A stretch of 64,000 nucleotides of DNA from JANWJE01 sp044326545 (GCA_044326545.1 JBIRBM010000004.1:62001-126000), one strand, 5' to 3'; counted from the stretch's first letter, positions 1 through 9,870 are shown. Made by a program: numbers and translations. The notes: generated by a model not told the origin, from the letters alone.

Positions 1-862
1 GCGCTTCCCGAGTCAATGCCAATGCCGTTAACCCTTCCATTTCTTTTTCAAGAGCATGCTGTTGCTGGGGTGACAATTGAGCAAAAGACATTTTATTTAA
101 TTCTTCTTTTGCTGATTCTTCAACCTGCTTCCGTGCGATTTCAACCTGCTCACTGATCAACTCAACCCCCTTCTGTAAAGAACGATAATCAGGAAAAAGC
201 CCTTGCAAAAAGACATTAAGAAGCGCTGTCCGTCCAGGATCTCCATGTAGAGCTAATTTAATGGCCTGTCCAAGCGATCCTTGCGCTTGACGAACTATTT
301 TGTGGTGTGTCATATCATCAGATGGGTATTTCTCTTTAAGAAAATCGGTGATCTCTTTATCTGAAAGCAATTTAAAATGAAGTGTGCTGCAGCGTGAGAT
401 AATCGTGGGAAGCAAAGATTGAGCAGAGCGGCTAATCAAAATGATCAATGTCCGCGCAGGAGGCTCCTCAAATGTTTTAAGGAGGGCATTGGCACTATAA
501 CTCAACATGCGATCAGCATCATGGATAATAAAAACCTTCCAACTTGCCTCATAAGGAGGTAGATAGACCTCATCGCTTAATTGACGCATGGATTGAATAC
601 TATGTAGCCCAAGTTTTCCTTCCGGGCGGTAAAAATGAAGGTCAGGATGATGTCCACTTGCAATTTTGCGAGAATGATCTGCCTCTGGATCATACGCTTT
701 CATGATGGATGCTGCAAGCGCCGTGGCAAATAAGCTTTTTCCAACTCCATCAGGACCGGCAAATAACAAGGCATGACCCATCGCCCTTTTGGCGATCATC
801 CTCTCAAGCTGCCGTTTAATTTCATCATTTCCAATAAGTTGAGAAAAACAGGTGGGAATCAT
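1..862 (-). CDS. holB: DNA polymerase III delta' subunit (clamp loader), 3' end beyond window
   Basis: My translation of the minus strand from the ATG at 862 begins MIPTCFSQLIGNDEIKRQL and stays open to the window edge (287 codons visible). A Walker A motif GPDGVGKS lies near residue 36. A clamp-loader SRC motif (SRCSTLHF) follows the region with ALLKTFEEP. The zinc-binding cysteines between Walker A and the HP(D/E) motif of E. coli clamp-loader subunits are absent here (HSRKIASGHHPDLH instead). The protein would act in the replisome, loading the sliding clamp on primed DNA. It is the last visible gene of the minus-strand run gyrB-gyrA-tmk-holB and starts 26 nt after the tmk stop. A DnaX-like paralogue is the main alternative, but the short N-terminus and TMK neighbour favour HolB. 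Confidence 0.88.
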   Translation of the reverse strand, partial: MIPTCFSQLIGNDEIKRQLERMIAKRAMGHALLFAGPDGVGKSLFATALAASIMKAYDPEADHSRKIASGHHPDLHFYRPEGKLGLHSIQSMRQLSDEVYLPPYEASWKVFIIHDADRMLSYSANALLKTFEEPPARTLIILISRSAQSLLPTIISRCSTLHFKLLSDKEITDFLKEKYPSDDMTHHKIVRQAQGSLGQAIKLALHGDPGRTALLNVFLQGLFPDYRSLQKGVELISEQVEIARKQVEESAKEELNKMSFAQLSPQQQHALEKEMEGLTALALTREA

Positions 863-888
863 GAGTGTTTATTTAAGTATATTGCTCT

Positions 889-1557
889 TTAGTTCCGTAA
901 AAGAAAGAATCTTTCAAGAGCTGAAATTGCCTCTTTTCTCACCCTTTCTTGGGACTGAGCAGCATTGATTGTGTAAATACGTAAAGGGTCTTTCTTCGCT
1001 AATGCTTCAAAAGATTCTTGAATTTTCTTGTGAAAAGCAAGAGCTTCCGATTCAATTCTATCTAGCTCTCCGCTTGCTGCGTGTTCTTTTCCAAGATTGC
1101 GTGAACGAGCCAATCCAATCGAGGGGGGAACATCTAAAAATAAAGTGAGTTGTGGACAAACCGAACCACAAATCAAATGACAAAGGTTTTCAACAGACTC
1201 AATCCCTAATCCGCGGGCTCCCCCCTGATAGGCAATTGTCGAATCATTAAAACGGTCGCATAGAACGACATGGCCGGCCTCTAAAGCGGGAAGAATTTTT
1301 TCATGAATATGCTGTGCACGGGCCGCTAAAAAAAGCAATAACTCTGCTTGTCTGTGAATGGCGATAGCCTCGTTGTGTTGCAGAACTAAATCACGAATCA
1401 TCTCCCCCAAGATTGTCCCCCCCGGTTCACGCGTGATCAACACGTCAAAACCTTGATCGGTCAAATAAAGGGCGAGCTGATGAAGAAGGGTCGTTTTACC
1501 AGACCCTTCCCCCCCTTCCAATGTAATAAAGCGCCCCTTAAAAGGCAACGTTGTCAT
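889..1557 (-). CDS. tmk: Thymidylate kinase
   Basis: Phosphorylates dTMP to dTDP with ATP for DNA synthesis. The 222-residue protein has the P-loop GGEGSGKT at residues 15-22, the DRF motif with its substrate-binding continuation (DRFNDSTIAYQGGARG) and a LID segment rich in Arg/Lys (ARSRNLGKE). Length is normal for the family. Its ATG overlaps the gyrA stop codon as ATGA (1554-1557), so the two are translationally coupled. The order gyrB-gyrA-tmk matches, from memory, Chlamydia trachomatis. Confidence 0.96.
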   Translation of the reverse strand: MTTLPFKGRFITLEGGEGSGKTTLLHQLALYLTDQGFDVLITREPGGTILGEMIRDLVLQHNEAIAIHRQAELLLFLAARAQHIHEKILPALEAGHVVLCDRFNDSTIAYQGGARGLGIESVENLCHLICGSVCPQLTLFLDVPPSIGLARSRNLGKEHAASGELDRIESEALAFHKKIQESFEALAKKDPLRIYTINAAQSQERVRKEAISALERFFLLRN

Positions 1558-4127
1558 AAAGGACCTGATTCTTGTTCTTCAGACGCAACCTGCTCATCCA
1601 CCATTGGATTCTCTTCGATTGGCGCAAGCTCTTGAAGAGACAATTCAACTGCGGAGTTGTCTGCAAACGTTTCGATCTCTTCACCGCCCTCAATTTTTTG
1701 AATGGCAACCAGGTAGTCGCCTTCCCTTAAATTGGCCAATTTCACTCCCTGTGTATTACGCCCCATGACACGCAACCCACGCATGCTAATGCGGACAGTT
1801 TGCCCTGTAGAAGAGATCATAATCATTCCCTGATCATCTGTGACACACAAAGCACCGACAACATTTCCATTTCGATCACTTGTAATAATTGAACGAACTC
1901 CCACCCCTCCTCGTTTGGTTTGCCGAAAATCTTCAACATGAGAACGTTTTCCAAAACCATTTTCGCAAACAATAAGGACTGATTCATCTCCATTCACGAC
2001 TTCACACCCGACAATATAGTCTTTATCTTCGCGCAAGGTCGCTCCTTTAACTCCACGTGCTGTACGCCCCATCGGACGAACATTGCTTTCGTCAAAACGA
2101 ACGGCCATTCCTTGGTAAGTAAAAAGCATCACTTGTTGACCTGGATTGACAATACGGGCAGCGACTAATTCATCCCCCTCATCAATATCCAACGCCCATA
2201 TTCCCTTGCGGCGAGGGTTGCTAAACTCTTCTAAAGCCGTTTTCTTGACAACAGCCATTTTGGTCGCCATCAAAATGCATCCTTCTGCTTTAAAAGAGGG
2301 GACGCGAAGGAATGTTGCGATTTTCTCGTCAGGCCGCAAATCTTCCAATAGGTTGATGAGAGGTTTTCCTTTTGATTTACGCCCGGTTTCTGGAATTTGC
2401 CATACTTTTAACCAATAACAACGCCCTAGATTCGTAAAAATCAGGAGATAATCGTGAGTGGAAGCCACATAAAGCCCTTTAATGACATCTTCCTCTTTTT
2501 TCATCTGCATCCCCGTGACACCTTGACCGCCGCGACGCTGTTCACGGAATGTATCAATGGGCATACGCTTGATATAATCATCTTGCGAAATCGTAATGAT
2601 CACTTCTTCATTCGCAATCAAGTCCTCCATATTCATTTCAGTTTCAGCTGCAATAATTTGAGTCTTTCTTTCTGATTTGTGATTTTTTTGAATATCAGCT
2701 AACTCATCTTTGATAATCCCTCTGACCATAGCCTCACTGGCAAGAACAGCCTTGTAATAGTCGATTTTTTTCAAGAGTTCTTGATATTCATCATTCAGTT
2801 TATCGCGCTCTAGGCCGGTTAATTGATAGAGGCGTAAATCTAAAATCGCATTTGCTTGACGCTCGGTGAATTGAAATCGATCAATTAAATGAGTGCGCGC
2901 TTCATCTCGATTTTCACTTCCTCGAATTAACCTGACCACTTCGTCTAAATAATCAATTGCCTTGAGGTATCCTTCAAGGATATGCGCCCTCGATTCAGCT
3001 TTATTTAATTCAAAACGAGTACGACGTCGGACAACATCAATGCGGTGCTCAATCCAAGCTGCAATCATTTGCTTGATGGTCATCGTGCGAGGCATTCCCT
3101 TATCTAAGGCGAGCATGTTGCAACCAAAAGTCACTTGCAGATCGGTGAACTTGTACAATTGGTTGATGATCACCTCTGTGATCTCTCCCCGTTTAAGCTC
3201 GAGAACGATTCTCATTCCATCTTTATCGGATTCATCGCGCAGATCCGAAATTCCCGTGATCGATTTTAGATTGATCAACTCGGCAATTTGCTCAATTAAA
3301 CGAGATTTATTGACGTTATAAGGGATTTCATCAATGACGATTTTCACTCTTTCCGACTGACCTTCCATCTCTTCTTCATGCAGAAGACCTCGTAGAATAA
3401 CCTTTCCCCGTCCTGTATGATAAGCCTCACGAATCCCTCGGTATCCGCAAATAATTCCCCCCGTTGGAAAATCGGGGCCAGGCATCACTTTCATGATATC
3501 ATCAACGCTCGTTGTTGGATCATCCAAAAGTAAAAGAGTTGCCCGAATCAATTCATTCAGATTGTGGGGAGGGATATTCGTTGCCATTCCGACAGCAATC
3601 CCTGAAGAGCCATTAGAAAGGAGGTTGGGAAATTTTGCCGGAAATACTGTTGGCTCTTTCTTTGTTTCATCATAGTTTGGAACCATTTCAACAGTGTCTT
3701 TATCAAGATCATCCATCAATTGAATGGAAGCAGAGGTCAAGCGAGCCTCAGTATAACGCATTGCAGCGGGTGGATCGCCATCCACTGATCCAAAATTTCC
3801 CTGCCCATCCACAAGGTTGTATCTCATCACCCACTTTTGTGCCATGCGGACTAAGGTGGGATAAATCACCATTTCTCCATGAGGATGGTAGTCACCCGAT
3901 GTATCACCCGATATTTTGGCACACTTACGATGCTTGCCCCCCGGGCTTAGATTCAATTGGCGCATTGCAAATAAAATCCGACGCTGGGACGGCTTAAGGC
4001 CATCGCGAACATCAGGTAACGCTCTAGAAATAATGACTGACATGGAATAGCGTAAGTAGCTCTCCTTCATCTCATCTTCAACATTCCGTGGAATAACAAC
4101 TTCACCTTTCGTATAAGACATACCCAT
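1554..4127 (-). CDS. gyrA: DNA gyrase subunit A
   Basis: ATP-dependent negative supercoiling with GyrB. The 857-residue protein has the catalytic tyrosine in RYTEARL (Tyr125), a coiled coil, and the GyrA box QRRGGQG that separates gyrase from topoisomerase IV, followed by six C-terminal beta-pinwheel blades. Normal gyrA length, with an acidic tail. Notable: in the quinolone-determining region the E. coli Ser83 and Asp87 equivalents are Met86 and Pro90 (HPHGEMVIYP). gyrB ends 6 nt upstream, and the gyrA stop overlaps the tmk start by four bases. Confidence 0.97.
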   Translation of the reverse strand: MGMSYTKGEVVIPRNVEDEMKESYLRYSMSVIISRALPDVRDGLKPSQRRILFAMRQLNLSPGGKHRKCAKISGDTSGDYHPHGEMVIYPTLVRMAQKWVMRYNLVDGQGNFGSVDGDPPAAMRYTEARLTSASIQLMDDLDKDTVEMVPNYDETKKEPTVFPAKFPNLLSNGSSGIAVGMATNIPPHNLNELIRATLLLLDDPTTSVDDIMKVMPGPDFPTGGIICGYRGIREAYHTGRGKVILRGLLHEEEMEGQSERVKIVIDEIPYNVNKSRLIEQIAELINLKSITGISDLRDESDKDGMRIVLELKRGEITEVIINQLYKFTDLQVTFGCNMLALDKGMPRTMTIKQMIAAWIEHRIDVVRRRTRFELNKAESRAHILEGYLKAIDYLDEVVRLIRGSENRDEARTHLIDRFQFTERQANAILDLRLYQLTGLERDKLNDEYQELLKKIDYYKAVLASEAMVRGIIKDELADIQKNHKSERKTQIIAAETEMNMEDLIANEEVIITISQDDYIKRMPIDTFREQRRGGQGVTGMQMKKEEDVIKGLYVASTHDYLLIFTNLGRCYWLKVWQIPETGRKSKGKPLINLLEDLRPDEKIATFLRVPSFKAEGCILMATKMAVVKKTALEEFSNPRRKGIWALDIDEGDELVAARIVNPGQQVMLFTYQGMAVRFDESNVRPMGRTARGVKGATLREDKDYIVGCEVVNGDESVLIVCENGFGKRSHVEDFRQTKRGGVGVRSIITSDRNGNVVGALCVTDDQGMIMISSTGQTVRISMRGLRVMGRNTQGVKLANLREGDYLVAIQKIEGGEEIETFADNSAVELSLQELAPIEENPMVDEQVASEEQESGPL

Positions 4128-4133
4128 CCTTCA

Positions 4134-6644
4134 TTAGACATCTAAATTTTTAACTGAGAGCGCATGCTGTTCAATAAATGCACGCCTTGGAGGAACATCC
4201 TCTCCCATTAACATTGTAAACATATGATCGGCTGCCATCATATCGGGCAATGTCACCCTGATCAAAGTCCGTTTCACCGGATCCATCGTCGTTTCCCACA
4301 ATTGATCAGCATTCATCTCGCCCAAACCTTTATAACGTTGAATTTCAATTCCTTTGCGGCCGTTTGTCCTGAGAAATTCAATCAGCTCTCTTAATGTGTA
4401 AAAAGAGGTAGACTTTCCTCCCTCTTCAATCACATCAACGATCGCTCCATCAGCAATCATATAATGATTTAAATCGAGACCTGATGGACGAAGACGCTCT
4501 TCCAAATGTGCTAATAAGTCTTCTTCATAAAGCTCGATAAAATGCAATCGACTCGGCTTAAAAGCACGCATGTCATCTGTAATTTCAGCCTCAGGGATAG
4601 AAGCTAATGTTTGCTCATGACGCAATTTCTGACTTTGCTCTTCAGACTTTCTTAACGCCACAAATTCGTCTTCAGAATAGGCAAAACGGGAACCTTCAGT
4701 TAAATTCACTTGAAAACGAGGCAGATGTCCGCTTTCGTTTTTAAGAGCTAAAAATTCTCTGAAAGGAATTCCTTTTCTCTCTATCCGTAAAATAAAATTT
4801 TCAACGTCTAAAATAGCATAGGTCAACTGCTTCATCTCTTCTTGGTTCAACACGCGATGTTGAGCGGCAAGATTCATTTGAATATCACTTAAGCCAAGCT
4901 CTAATAGGTAGTCATCCATTTCACGCTCGGAGTGAATGTAACGACTTGTTTTTTTACGCGTCACCCGATAAAGAGGGGGTTGCGCAATATAAACAAAATT
5001 GTTTTCAACTAAAGCGGGCATATGACGATAAAAAAAGGTGAGAAGCAACGTACGAATATGGGAGCCGTCAACATCGGCATCTGTCATAATGATCACTTTA
5101 TGATAGCGAAGTTTGTCAATATTAAAGCTATCTTTGCCTATTCCGCAACCGAGTGCCGCCACCATCGTGCCCACTTCAGTATTTTGTAAGACTTTTTCTA
5201 AACGAGCTTTTTCAACATTGAGGATTTTGCCGCGAATGGGCAAAATGGCTTGAAAACGACGATCGCGCCCCGATTTAGCAGACCCTCCTGCAGAATCTCC
5301 CTCAACAATATAAATTTCACATAGGGCCGGATTTTTTTCTTGACAGTCAGTTAATTTACCGGGCAAACGCGCACTGTCCAATGCTGATTTTCGCAACGTC
5401 AATTCTCGAGCTTTACGGGCCGCCTCGCGAGCCTGAGCGGCAATAATGGCTTTATCTCCAATCATTTTGGCTATTGCCGGATTTTCATCTAAAAAGATGG
5501 AGAGCTCTTCGCCTACGATTTGCTGCACAACAGAGCCCACATCGGCATTGCCTAAACGCTGCTTTGTCTGCCCTTCAAATTGAGGATTAGCCACTTTGAC
5601 AGAAATGACAGCGGTCAACCCCTCTCGCATGTCTTCTCCACTAATCGAAATTTTATCTGTTTTGAGAAGATTGTGGTTCTTAATGTATTGATTCAAAACA
5701 CGTGTCAACGCTGTGGAAAATCCGGTCAAGTGAGATCCACCTTGGCGGGTGGGAATATTATTGACATAAGAATAGATTGTCTCATTGTACCCATCATTCC
5801 ATTGCATCGCCACTTCAAATTCAATCGGCGCATCATCACCTTGACGAAATCCTTTGCAATAGATAGGCCTAGGAAATAACGGTTCTTTATTTTCATTCAA
5901 ATATTCAACAAAGGAGCTTAACCCACCTTGATAACAAAAATTCACATCTTCTTTTTCAGGATGCTTTTCATCTCGAAAGAAAAGATTGATTCCTTTATTC
6001 AAAAAGGCTAATTCGCGAAATCGTCTAGCTAAAATATCATAATCAAATTCTGTTGCCTTCATGACGGCATCATCAGGCCAAAATGTCACTTTAGTCCCAC
6101 GTTTAGTGGTCTGCCCTACCAGAACAACCGGCTTGATGACTTTACCCTGACCAAACTCAATTTCATAGATTTGGCCATCCTTAAAGACTTGGACAATCAT
6201 TTTTTTAGAAAGAGCATTCACGCAAGAAACTCCCACCCCATGCAATCCACCGGAGACTTTATACGTATCTTTATCAAATTTACCTCCCGCATGCAAAATG
6301 GTCATCACAACCTCTAATGCAGAGACTTCGCGTCCTTGCTTAAGGGACTCCTTCTCATGACGTCCAACTGGAATTCCCCGCCCATTATCTTCAATGCTGA
6401 TAGAGTTATCTTTATGCATGACAATATCTATCACAGTGCAATAACCCGCCATTGCTTCATCAATGCAATTGTCAACCACTTCATAAACTAAGTGATGCAA
6501 CCCATTCACACCGGTATCGCCGATATACATTCCCGGCCGTTCCCTGACAGCCTGCAATCCCTCTAAAACGGTAATAGAGCTGGCATTATATTCTTTTACT
6601 CCAACAGTTTGGTTTTCTATTTTACCTGACGAATCGAGAGACAT
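4134..6644 (-). CDS. gyrB: DNA gyrase subunit B
   Basis: ATPase subunit of gyrase. The 836-residue protein begins with a GHKL ATPase domain (ERPGMYIGDTG, DNGRGIPVG, GGLHGVGVSCVNAL), then the transducer domain (QTKQRLGN), a Toprim domain (EGDSAGGSAK, MTDADVDGSHIRT) and the C-terminal QRYKGLGEMN segment. It is slightly longer than E. coli GyrB because of an inserted stretch between the Toprim motifs and the C-terminal element. It lies between dciA (71 nt upstream) and gyrA (6 nt downstream), all on the minus strand, and probably heads the gyrB-gyrA-tmk-holB transcript. Confidence 0.97.
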   Translation of the reverse strand: MSLDSSGKIENQTVGVKEYNASSITVLEGLQAVRERPGMYIGDTGVNGLHHLVYEVVDNCIDEAMAGYCTVIDIVMHKDNSISIEDNGRGIPVGRHEKESLKQGREVSALEVVMTILHAGGKFDKDTYKVSGGLHGVGVSCVNALSKKMIVQVFKDGQIYEIEFGQGKVIKPVVLVGQTTKRGTKVTFWPDDAVMKATEFDYDILARRFRELAFLNKGINLFFRDEKHPEKEDVNFCYQGGLSSFVEYLNENKEPLFPRPIYCKGFRQGDDAPIEFEVAMQWNDGYNETIYSYVNNIPTRQGGSHLTGFSTALTRVLNQYIKNHNLLKTDKISISGEDMREGLTAVISVKVANPQFEGQTKQRLGNADVGSVVQQIVGEELSIFLDENPAIAKMIGDKAIIAAQAREAARKARELTLRKSALDSARLPGKLTDCQEKNPALCEIYIVEGDSAGGSAKSGRDRRFQAILPIRGKILNVEKARLEKVLQNTEVGTMVAALGCGIGKDSFNIDKLRYHKVIIMTDADVDGSHIRTLLLTFFYRHMPALVENNFVYIAQPPLYRVTRKKTSRYIHSEREMDDYLLELGLSDIQMNLAAQHRVLNQEEMKQLTYAILDVENFILRIERKGIPFREFLALKNESGHLPRFQVNLTEGSRFAYSEDEFVALRKSEEQSQKLRHEQTLASIPEAEITDDMRAFKPSRLHFIELYEEDLLAHLEERLRPSGLDLNHYMIADGAIVDVIEEGGKSTSFYTLRELIEFLRTNGRKGIEIQRYKGLGEMNADQLWETTMDPVKRTLIRVTLPDMMAADHMFTMLMGEDVPPRRAFIEQHALSVKNLDV

Positions 6645-6714
6645 TGATCACCTAAAAATTAATTTTTGCATTCTTAATCCTCTTTAAAGGATCTAAAAAC
6701 GAATAATGAGCCTT

Positions 6715-7053
6715 CTATCCAATGCGAAAATAAATATTTTTAATTTCAGCGTGAGGAAATTTTTGCCTAAGCAAATTAAGCAGACGTAACTTCTCATACT
6801 GACTTAATAAGTTATGAAGAGTAGAATTCTTGACTTTAACAACTAAAACGCCATCTGCAAAGGAGAGTGCCTGGGTCATGGAGGCTAATTTAGCCCCAAT
6901 AATATCGGGCCACATCGCAAGGATAAGATCAGATCGCTGTTCATACACCTCTGCGATTTTTGCAAGAACATGGGGGAGCAAATCAGTCATTCGGTGACTT
7001 GTCAGCCGAGTTCCATCATATTGCCTAGGAGTACGAGAGTAAAATTTACTCAC
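6715..7053 (-). CDS. dciA: DUF721/DciA-like protein, probable replicative helicase loader
   Basis: A 112-residue basic protein with a DUF721-type core: an N-terminal helix (LPHVLAKIAEVYEQ), then WPDIIGAKLA, a strand LVVKVKNSTLHNLLSQYEK, and LLNLLRQKFPHAEIKNIYFR. DUF721 includes DciA, which operates the DnaB helicase in bacteria lacking DnaC. In chlamydiae a DUF721 gene (CT191, from memory) sits beside gyrB, as here. The helicase role is inferred from the family and from the replication-gene neighbours. Confidence 0.8.
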   Translation of the reverse strand: MSKFYSRTPRQYDGTRLTSHRMTDLLPHVLAKIAEVYEQRSDLILAMWPDIIGAKLASMTQALSFADGVLVVKVKNSTLHNLLSQYEKLRLLNLLRQKFPHAEIKNIYFRIG

Positions 7054-7128
7054 AATATTGATCCCTATCCCATTTTTCCCTAAAAAGAGACGAATCTTAC
7101 CACACAGCTTCTCAGAGTCTGTTTACAA

Positions 7129-7246
7129 ACTCACCTTACGGACCGAACGAGTGGTTCGATTGCCTAACGTGAGTTACAAATTGAAAGGGTCTTTGGAGTC
7201 GGTGGAAACCTCACATCAAATCACACTCTTGGTACGTAAGGTGAGT
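7129..7246. repeat. Palindromic intergenic repeat, family R2
   Basis: The ends ACTCACCTTACG (7129-7140) and CGTAAGGTGAGT (7235-7246) are perfect inverted repeats. The match continues inward as GACC/GGTA and through a weaker GAGTG...CACTC arm. Related copies occur at 12127, 26466, 28529, 30192 and 37732. Of the 7054-7652 gap, the rest is covered by the next two entries. Confidence 0.75.
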
Positions 7247-7330
7247 AACATAACACAACAAGAGAGTTCAAACAACAAAATTTATAGCAAAAAACAACCT
7301 ATTTTTCAATTGTTTTAAAAATTCATCTTA

Positions 7331-7525
7331 GAACCTGTTCAGAATCTTTGATCACGATACTTTGCTGCTATAAATGCGCTACAAACCCACAAAAAAGATG
7401 ATCATGAAAAAAAATGATCCAAGAAAGATCATGTCATTTGCTTGCCAAAACTGGGTGTTTTTTTTCATCTTTATCGCTACATTTTTCGGTCATATACGCA
7501 TATGAACGAAAAATGCAGCGATAAA
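7331..7525. repeat. Compound intergenic repeat: R1 arm plus R4-like hairpin
   Basis: Bases 7331-7397 match the R1 arm (GAACCTGTTCAGAATCTTTG followed by a TTTGCTGCTATAAA stretch), which recurs at 15316, 17552, 56379 and elsewhere. Bases 7470-7525 form a hairpin with arms TTTATCGCTACATTTTTCG and the complementary CGAAAAATGCAGCGATAAA around a CATATACGCATATG centre. The same layout, ending in an ATCTGCTCAAAAA string, lies at 17330-17395. No coding potential is seen. Confidence 0.6.
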
Positions 7526-7589
7526 TCTGCTCAAAAATCATCATGTTTCAACCAAACGAAATCAGATAGAAGTCTATTGAAGAGGTGAT

Positions 7590-7626
7590 AAAAAAAAACA
7601 TGGCAAGAATGGATATTCTAGCCATG
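7590..7626 (-). terminator. Rho-independent terminator of the porin gene
   Basis: Read on the minus strand, CATGGCTAGAAT-ATCC-ATTCTTGCCATG forms a 12-bp stem with one mismatch, followed by nine T. It begins 27 nt after the stop codon of the outer-membrane protein gene. Confidence 0.8.
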
Positions 7627-7652
7627 CTAAATTTAATCAGACAATCAAGAAA

Positions 7653-8747
7653 TTAAAACACCATTCCAAGATCAACAGAAACAGCAGCTGACTGCCACTT
7701 AATATCACGCAATGGGATAGTTAAGAAACAATCGGTATCGACGTTACCAAGATGCGCTTTAGCAATCTTTGCACGGTCATGGCCCTTGTCAGCCCACCAC
7801 CACTGAAACTCGCCTTTTAAAGCCAGTGTCCAGCATTCACAAAAGTCCCACTTAATCCCGATATCAAATACTTGGCCATAAGCATTTTTTGCTTTATGCT
7901 TAAAACCATCAATTAAATCAGGACGCAAGTGCCAATGACCATTTGCATGGTATCTGGCCCAATGAAATTCGTAGGTACCAAATAATTCCCAATCAGCTTC
8001 ACAACCACAACCGAAACGATAGTCAAAATCGAATCCAAGGAAGGGGCCTCTCCAATGAGCATTGTACTTGCTGTGCTTTCCACCGCTATTAGAGGAACTA
8101 TATGAATCACAGTATTCACTGAAGGAACCATAGGAAGAACGTGAACGAACGAACTGAACATCAGGTAAACCAATGCCGTCAAGATAAACATTTTGTTTCA
8201 AATGACTATCTTTAATGTGCTGTCCATTCCAAGAATAACCAATTAATGGAGCGATAGCAAAACTGTCGTCGCACATTTTAAATTGGTATCCAAGGGCAAG
8301 CTTCACATCATAAACATGTCCTTTCGCCTTAGATTTTGACTTAGCAAACTCTAAGCCGCTTCCACTGTTACTTCCAAAGAAGTAATCATCGCTACGATCT
8401 AAGGTAACGTAATCTGAATCGGTGTTCTTACCGGAAGTAATCCAACCATAATCAGCATTTGCCCGTAAGTAAATATTGTCACATGTGACATATTTACCTT
8501 TCGCTTCGATTTGCCAAATCTGCAAATCTTTCCATTTCAATTTAGACTGCAGGTTTACCGGCAATCCTTTTCCATAATCAGCTCCATAGCTGCTTGAGTC
8601 AAAATCACTAGATGTTTTCCACTCTAGTTTATCTTGACGATAACCAACGCCTACTTCAAGTGATGAATCTGTTGCTTCAGGCCAAAAAGCAAAAGCAGCA
8701 GAACAACTTAAAAGAGACGCCATAAGTGTCACAACAAATTTGCGCAT
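7653..8747 (-). CDS. Outer-membrane beta-barrel protein, Pom/MOMP-like porin candidate
   Basis: A 364-residue secreted protein. The ATG at 8747 was chosen over an upstream in-frame ATG because it has an AGAGAGGA ribosome site and begins a clear signal peptide (MRKFVVTLMASLL, cleavage after AFA); the longer form would also overlap ispH. The mature part is rich in Gly, Ser, Trp and Tyr with alternating strands (GVGYRQDKLEW, FLGFDFDYRFGCG, FDIGIKWDF) and ends in VSVDLGMVF, whose terminal Phe is the usual BAM signal. Several paired cysteines fit the disulfide-linked chlamydial envelope. Layout and size resemble the Protochlamydia Pom porins; assignment to that family is from recall, while the barrel fold is well supported. 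Confidence 0.7.
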   Translation of the reverse strand: MRKFVVTLMASLLSCSAAFAFWPEATDSSLEVGVGYRQDKLEWKTSSDFDSSSYGADYGKGLPVNLQSKLKWKDLQIWQIEAKGKYVTCDNIYLRANADYGWITSGKNTDSDYVTLDRSDDYFFGSNSGSGLEFAKSKSKAKGHVYDVKLALGYQFKMCDDSFAIAPLIGYSWNGQHIKDSHLKQNVYLDGIGLPDVQFVRSRSSYGSFSEYCDSYSSSNSGGKHSKYNAHWRGPFLGFDFDYRFGCGCEADWELFGTYEFHWARYHANGHWHLRPDLIDGFKHKAKNAYGQVFDIGIKWDFCECWTLALKGEFQWWWADKGHDRAKIAKAHLGNVDTDCFLTIPLRDIKWQSAAVSVDLGMVF

Positions 8748-8817
8748 ATATGTCCTCTCTACATGATTATAATGGTTCAGGGATCTTAAAAAACTAATGT
8801 AACAATAAACTGGAGAA

Positions 8818-9759
8818 TTACGCAAGGTTAAATCGCGCATTCACAATTGGTTTTGGTAGCTGAAAAACCACATCTTCATGGGTATAGACAACATCTTCTA
8901 CGTCGCAAACCCCTAATTCAGTAAGGCGCATAATGCATCTTTGCACCATCTCTTCGGGCGTTGAAGCCCCCGCAGTTAAACCAATGATTTGTTTTCCACT
9001 CAACCATTCTGGTTGAATCTCGCTTTCATCATTAATTAAATAAGATTGAATCCCTCGTTTTGAGGCAACTTCCCTTAAGCGATTTGAATTAGAACTTTGT
9101 GGATCACCAACAACCAAGACTAAGTCAGTTAAATCTGTAATTTCACGCAAGGCCATTTGTCTATTTGTTGTTGCATAACAAATCGACGAACTTGGCAATG
9201 TCTCTATTTTTGGATATTTTGCAATTAAAGCTTCAGTGATTTCTTTTACATCATCTAAACTTAATGTCGTCTGTGTAATATAGAATAACTTATCCTGATC
9301 AGAAAATCGCAGATTCTTTATATCGTCAATCGACTCTACGATTGTTGTGACACTTGGAGCTTCTCCTGCTGTTCCAACAATCTCTACGTGGTCTCTATGA
9401 CCAATTAAAATAATTTGATATCCTTGTGCAGCAAATCGCTTAACAGCAGAATGAACACGAGTGACTAATCCACACGTCGCGTCGATTTCAATTAATTTTC
9501 TCAATCGTGCGTGTTCACGAACTGCCGGAGAGACACCGTGAGCTGAATAAATTAACCTTGCACCAACGGGCACATCTTCTAGGTCCTCAATAAAAACAGC
9601 TCCTTTATCTTTCAATCTTTGCACAACATGCCGGTTATGGACAATTTCATGCTTAACATAGATTGGCGCGCCCCACAATTTAAGCGCTTCTTCTACTGTG
9701 TAGATGGCTCGATCGACACCGGCGCAAAACCCTCGAGGTTTAGATAAGAGTAATTTCAT
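8818..9759 (-). CDS. ispH: 4-hydroxy-3-methylbut-2-enyl diphosphate reductase
   Basis: Last step of the MEP isoprenoid pathway; the enzyme carries a [4Fe-4S] cluster. The three cluster cysteines are visible in GFCAGVDRAI, DATCGLVTRVH and SSICYATTNRQ. The start at 9759 gives the canonical N-terminus MKLLLSKPRGFCAGV (313 residues); an upstream extension to 9825 would add a non-conserved hydrophobic leader. The porin gene follows 70 nt downstream on the same strand. Confidence 0.95.
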   Translation of the reverse strand: MKLLLSKPRGFCAGVDRAIYTVEEALKLWGAPIYVKHEIVHNRHVVQRLKDKGAVFIEDLEDVPVGARLIYSAHGVSPAVREHARLRKLIEIDATCGLVTRVHSAVKRFAAQGYQIILIGHRDHVEIVGTAGEAPSVTTIVESIDDIKNLRFSDQDKLFYITQTTLSLDDVKEITEALIAKYPKIETLPSSSICYATTNRQMALREITDLTDLVLVVGDPQSSNSNRLREVASKRGIQSYLINDESEIQPEWLSGKQIIGLTAGASTPEEMVQRCIMRLTELGVCDVEDVVYTHEDVVFQLPKPIVNARFNLA

Positions 9760-9840
9760 AATAAACCAAAAAGAGTGTAACAGAATGCCAGATATCATAT
9801 AGCAAGAGAGAGTATTTAGCAACAAGAGAGTACTGTGAAA

Positions 9841-9870
9841 CGGAAACCACTTGGTTTAAGTAGGTTTCCG
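9841..9870 (-). terminator. Hairpin between the kinase gene and ispH
   Basis: CGGAAACC at 9841 pairs with GGTTTCCG ending at 9870, with an inner ACTT/AAGT stem. It lies just after the kinase gene in its direction of transcription. There is no strong T tract, so it may be a processing hairpin instead of a terminator. Confidence 0.5.
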
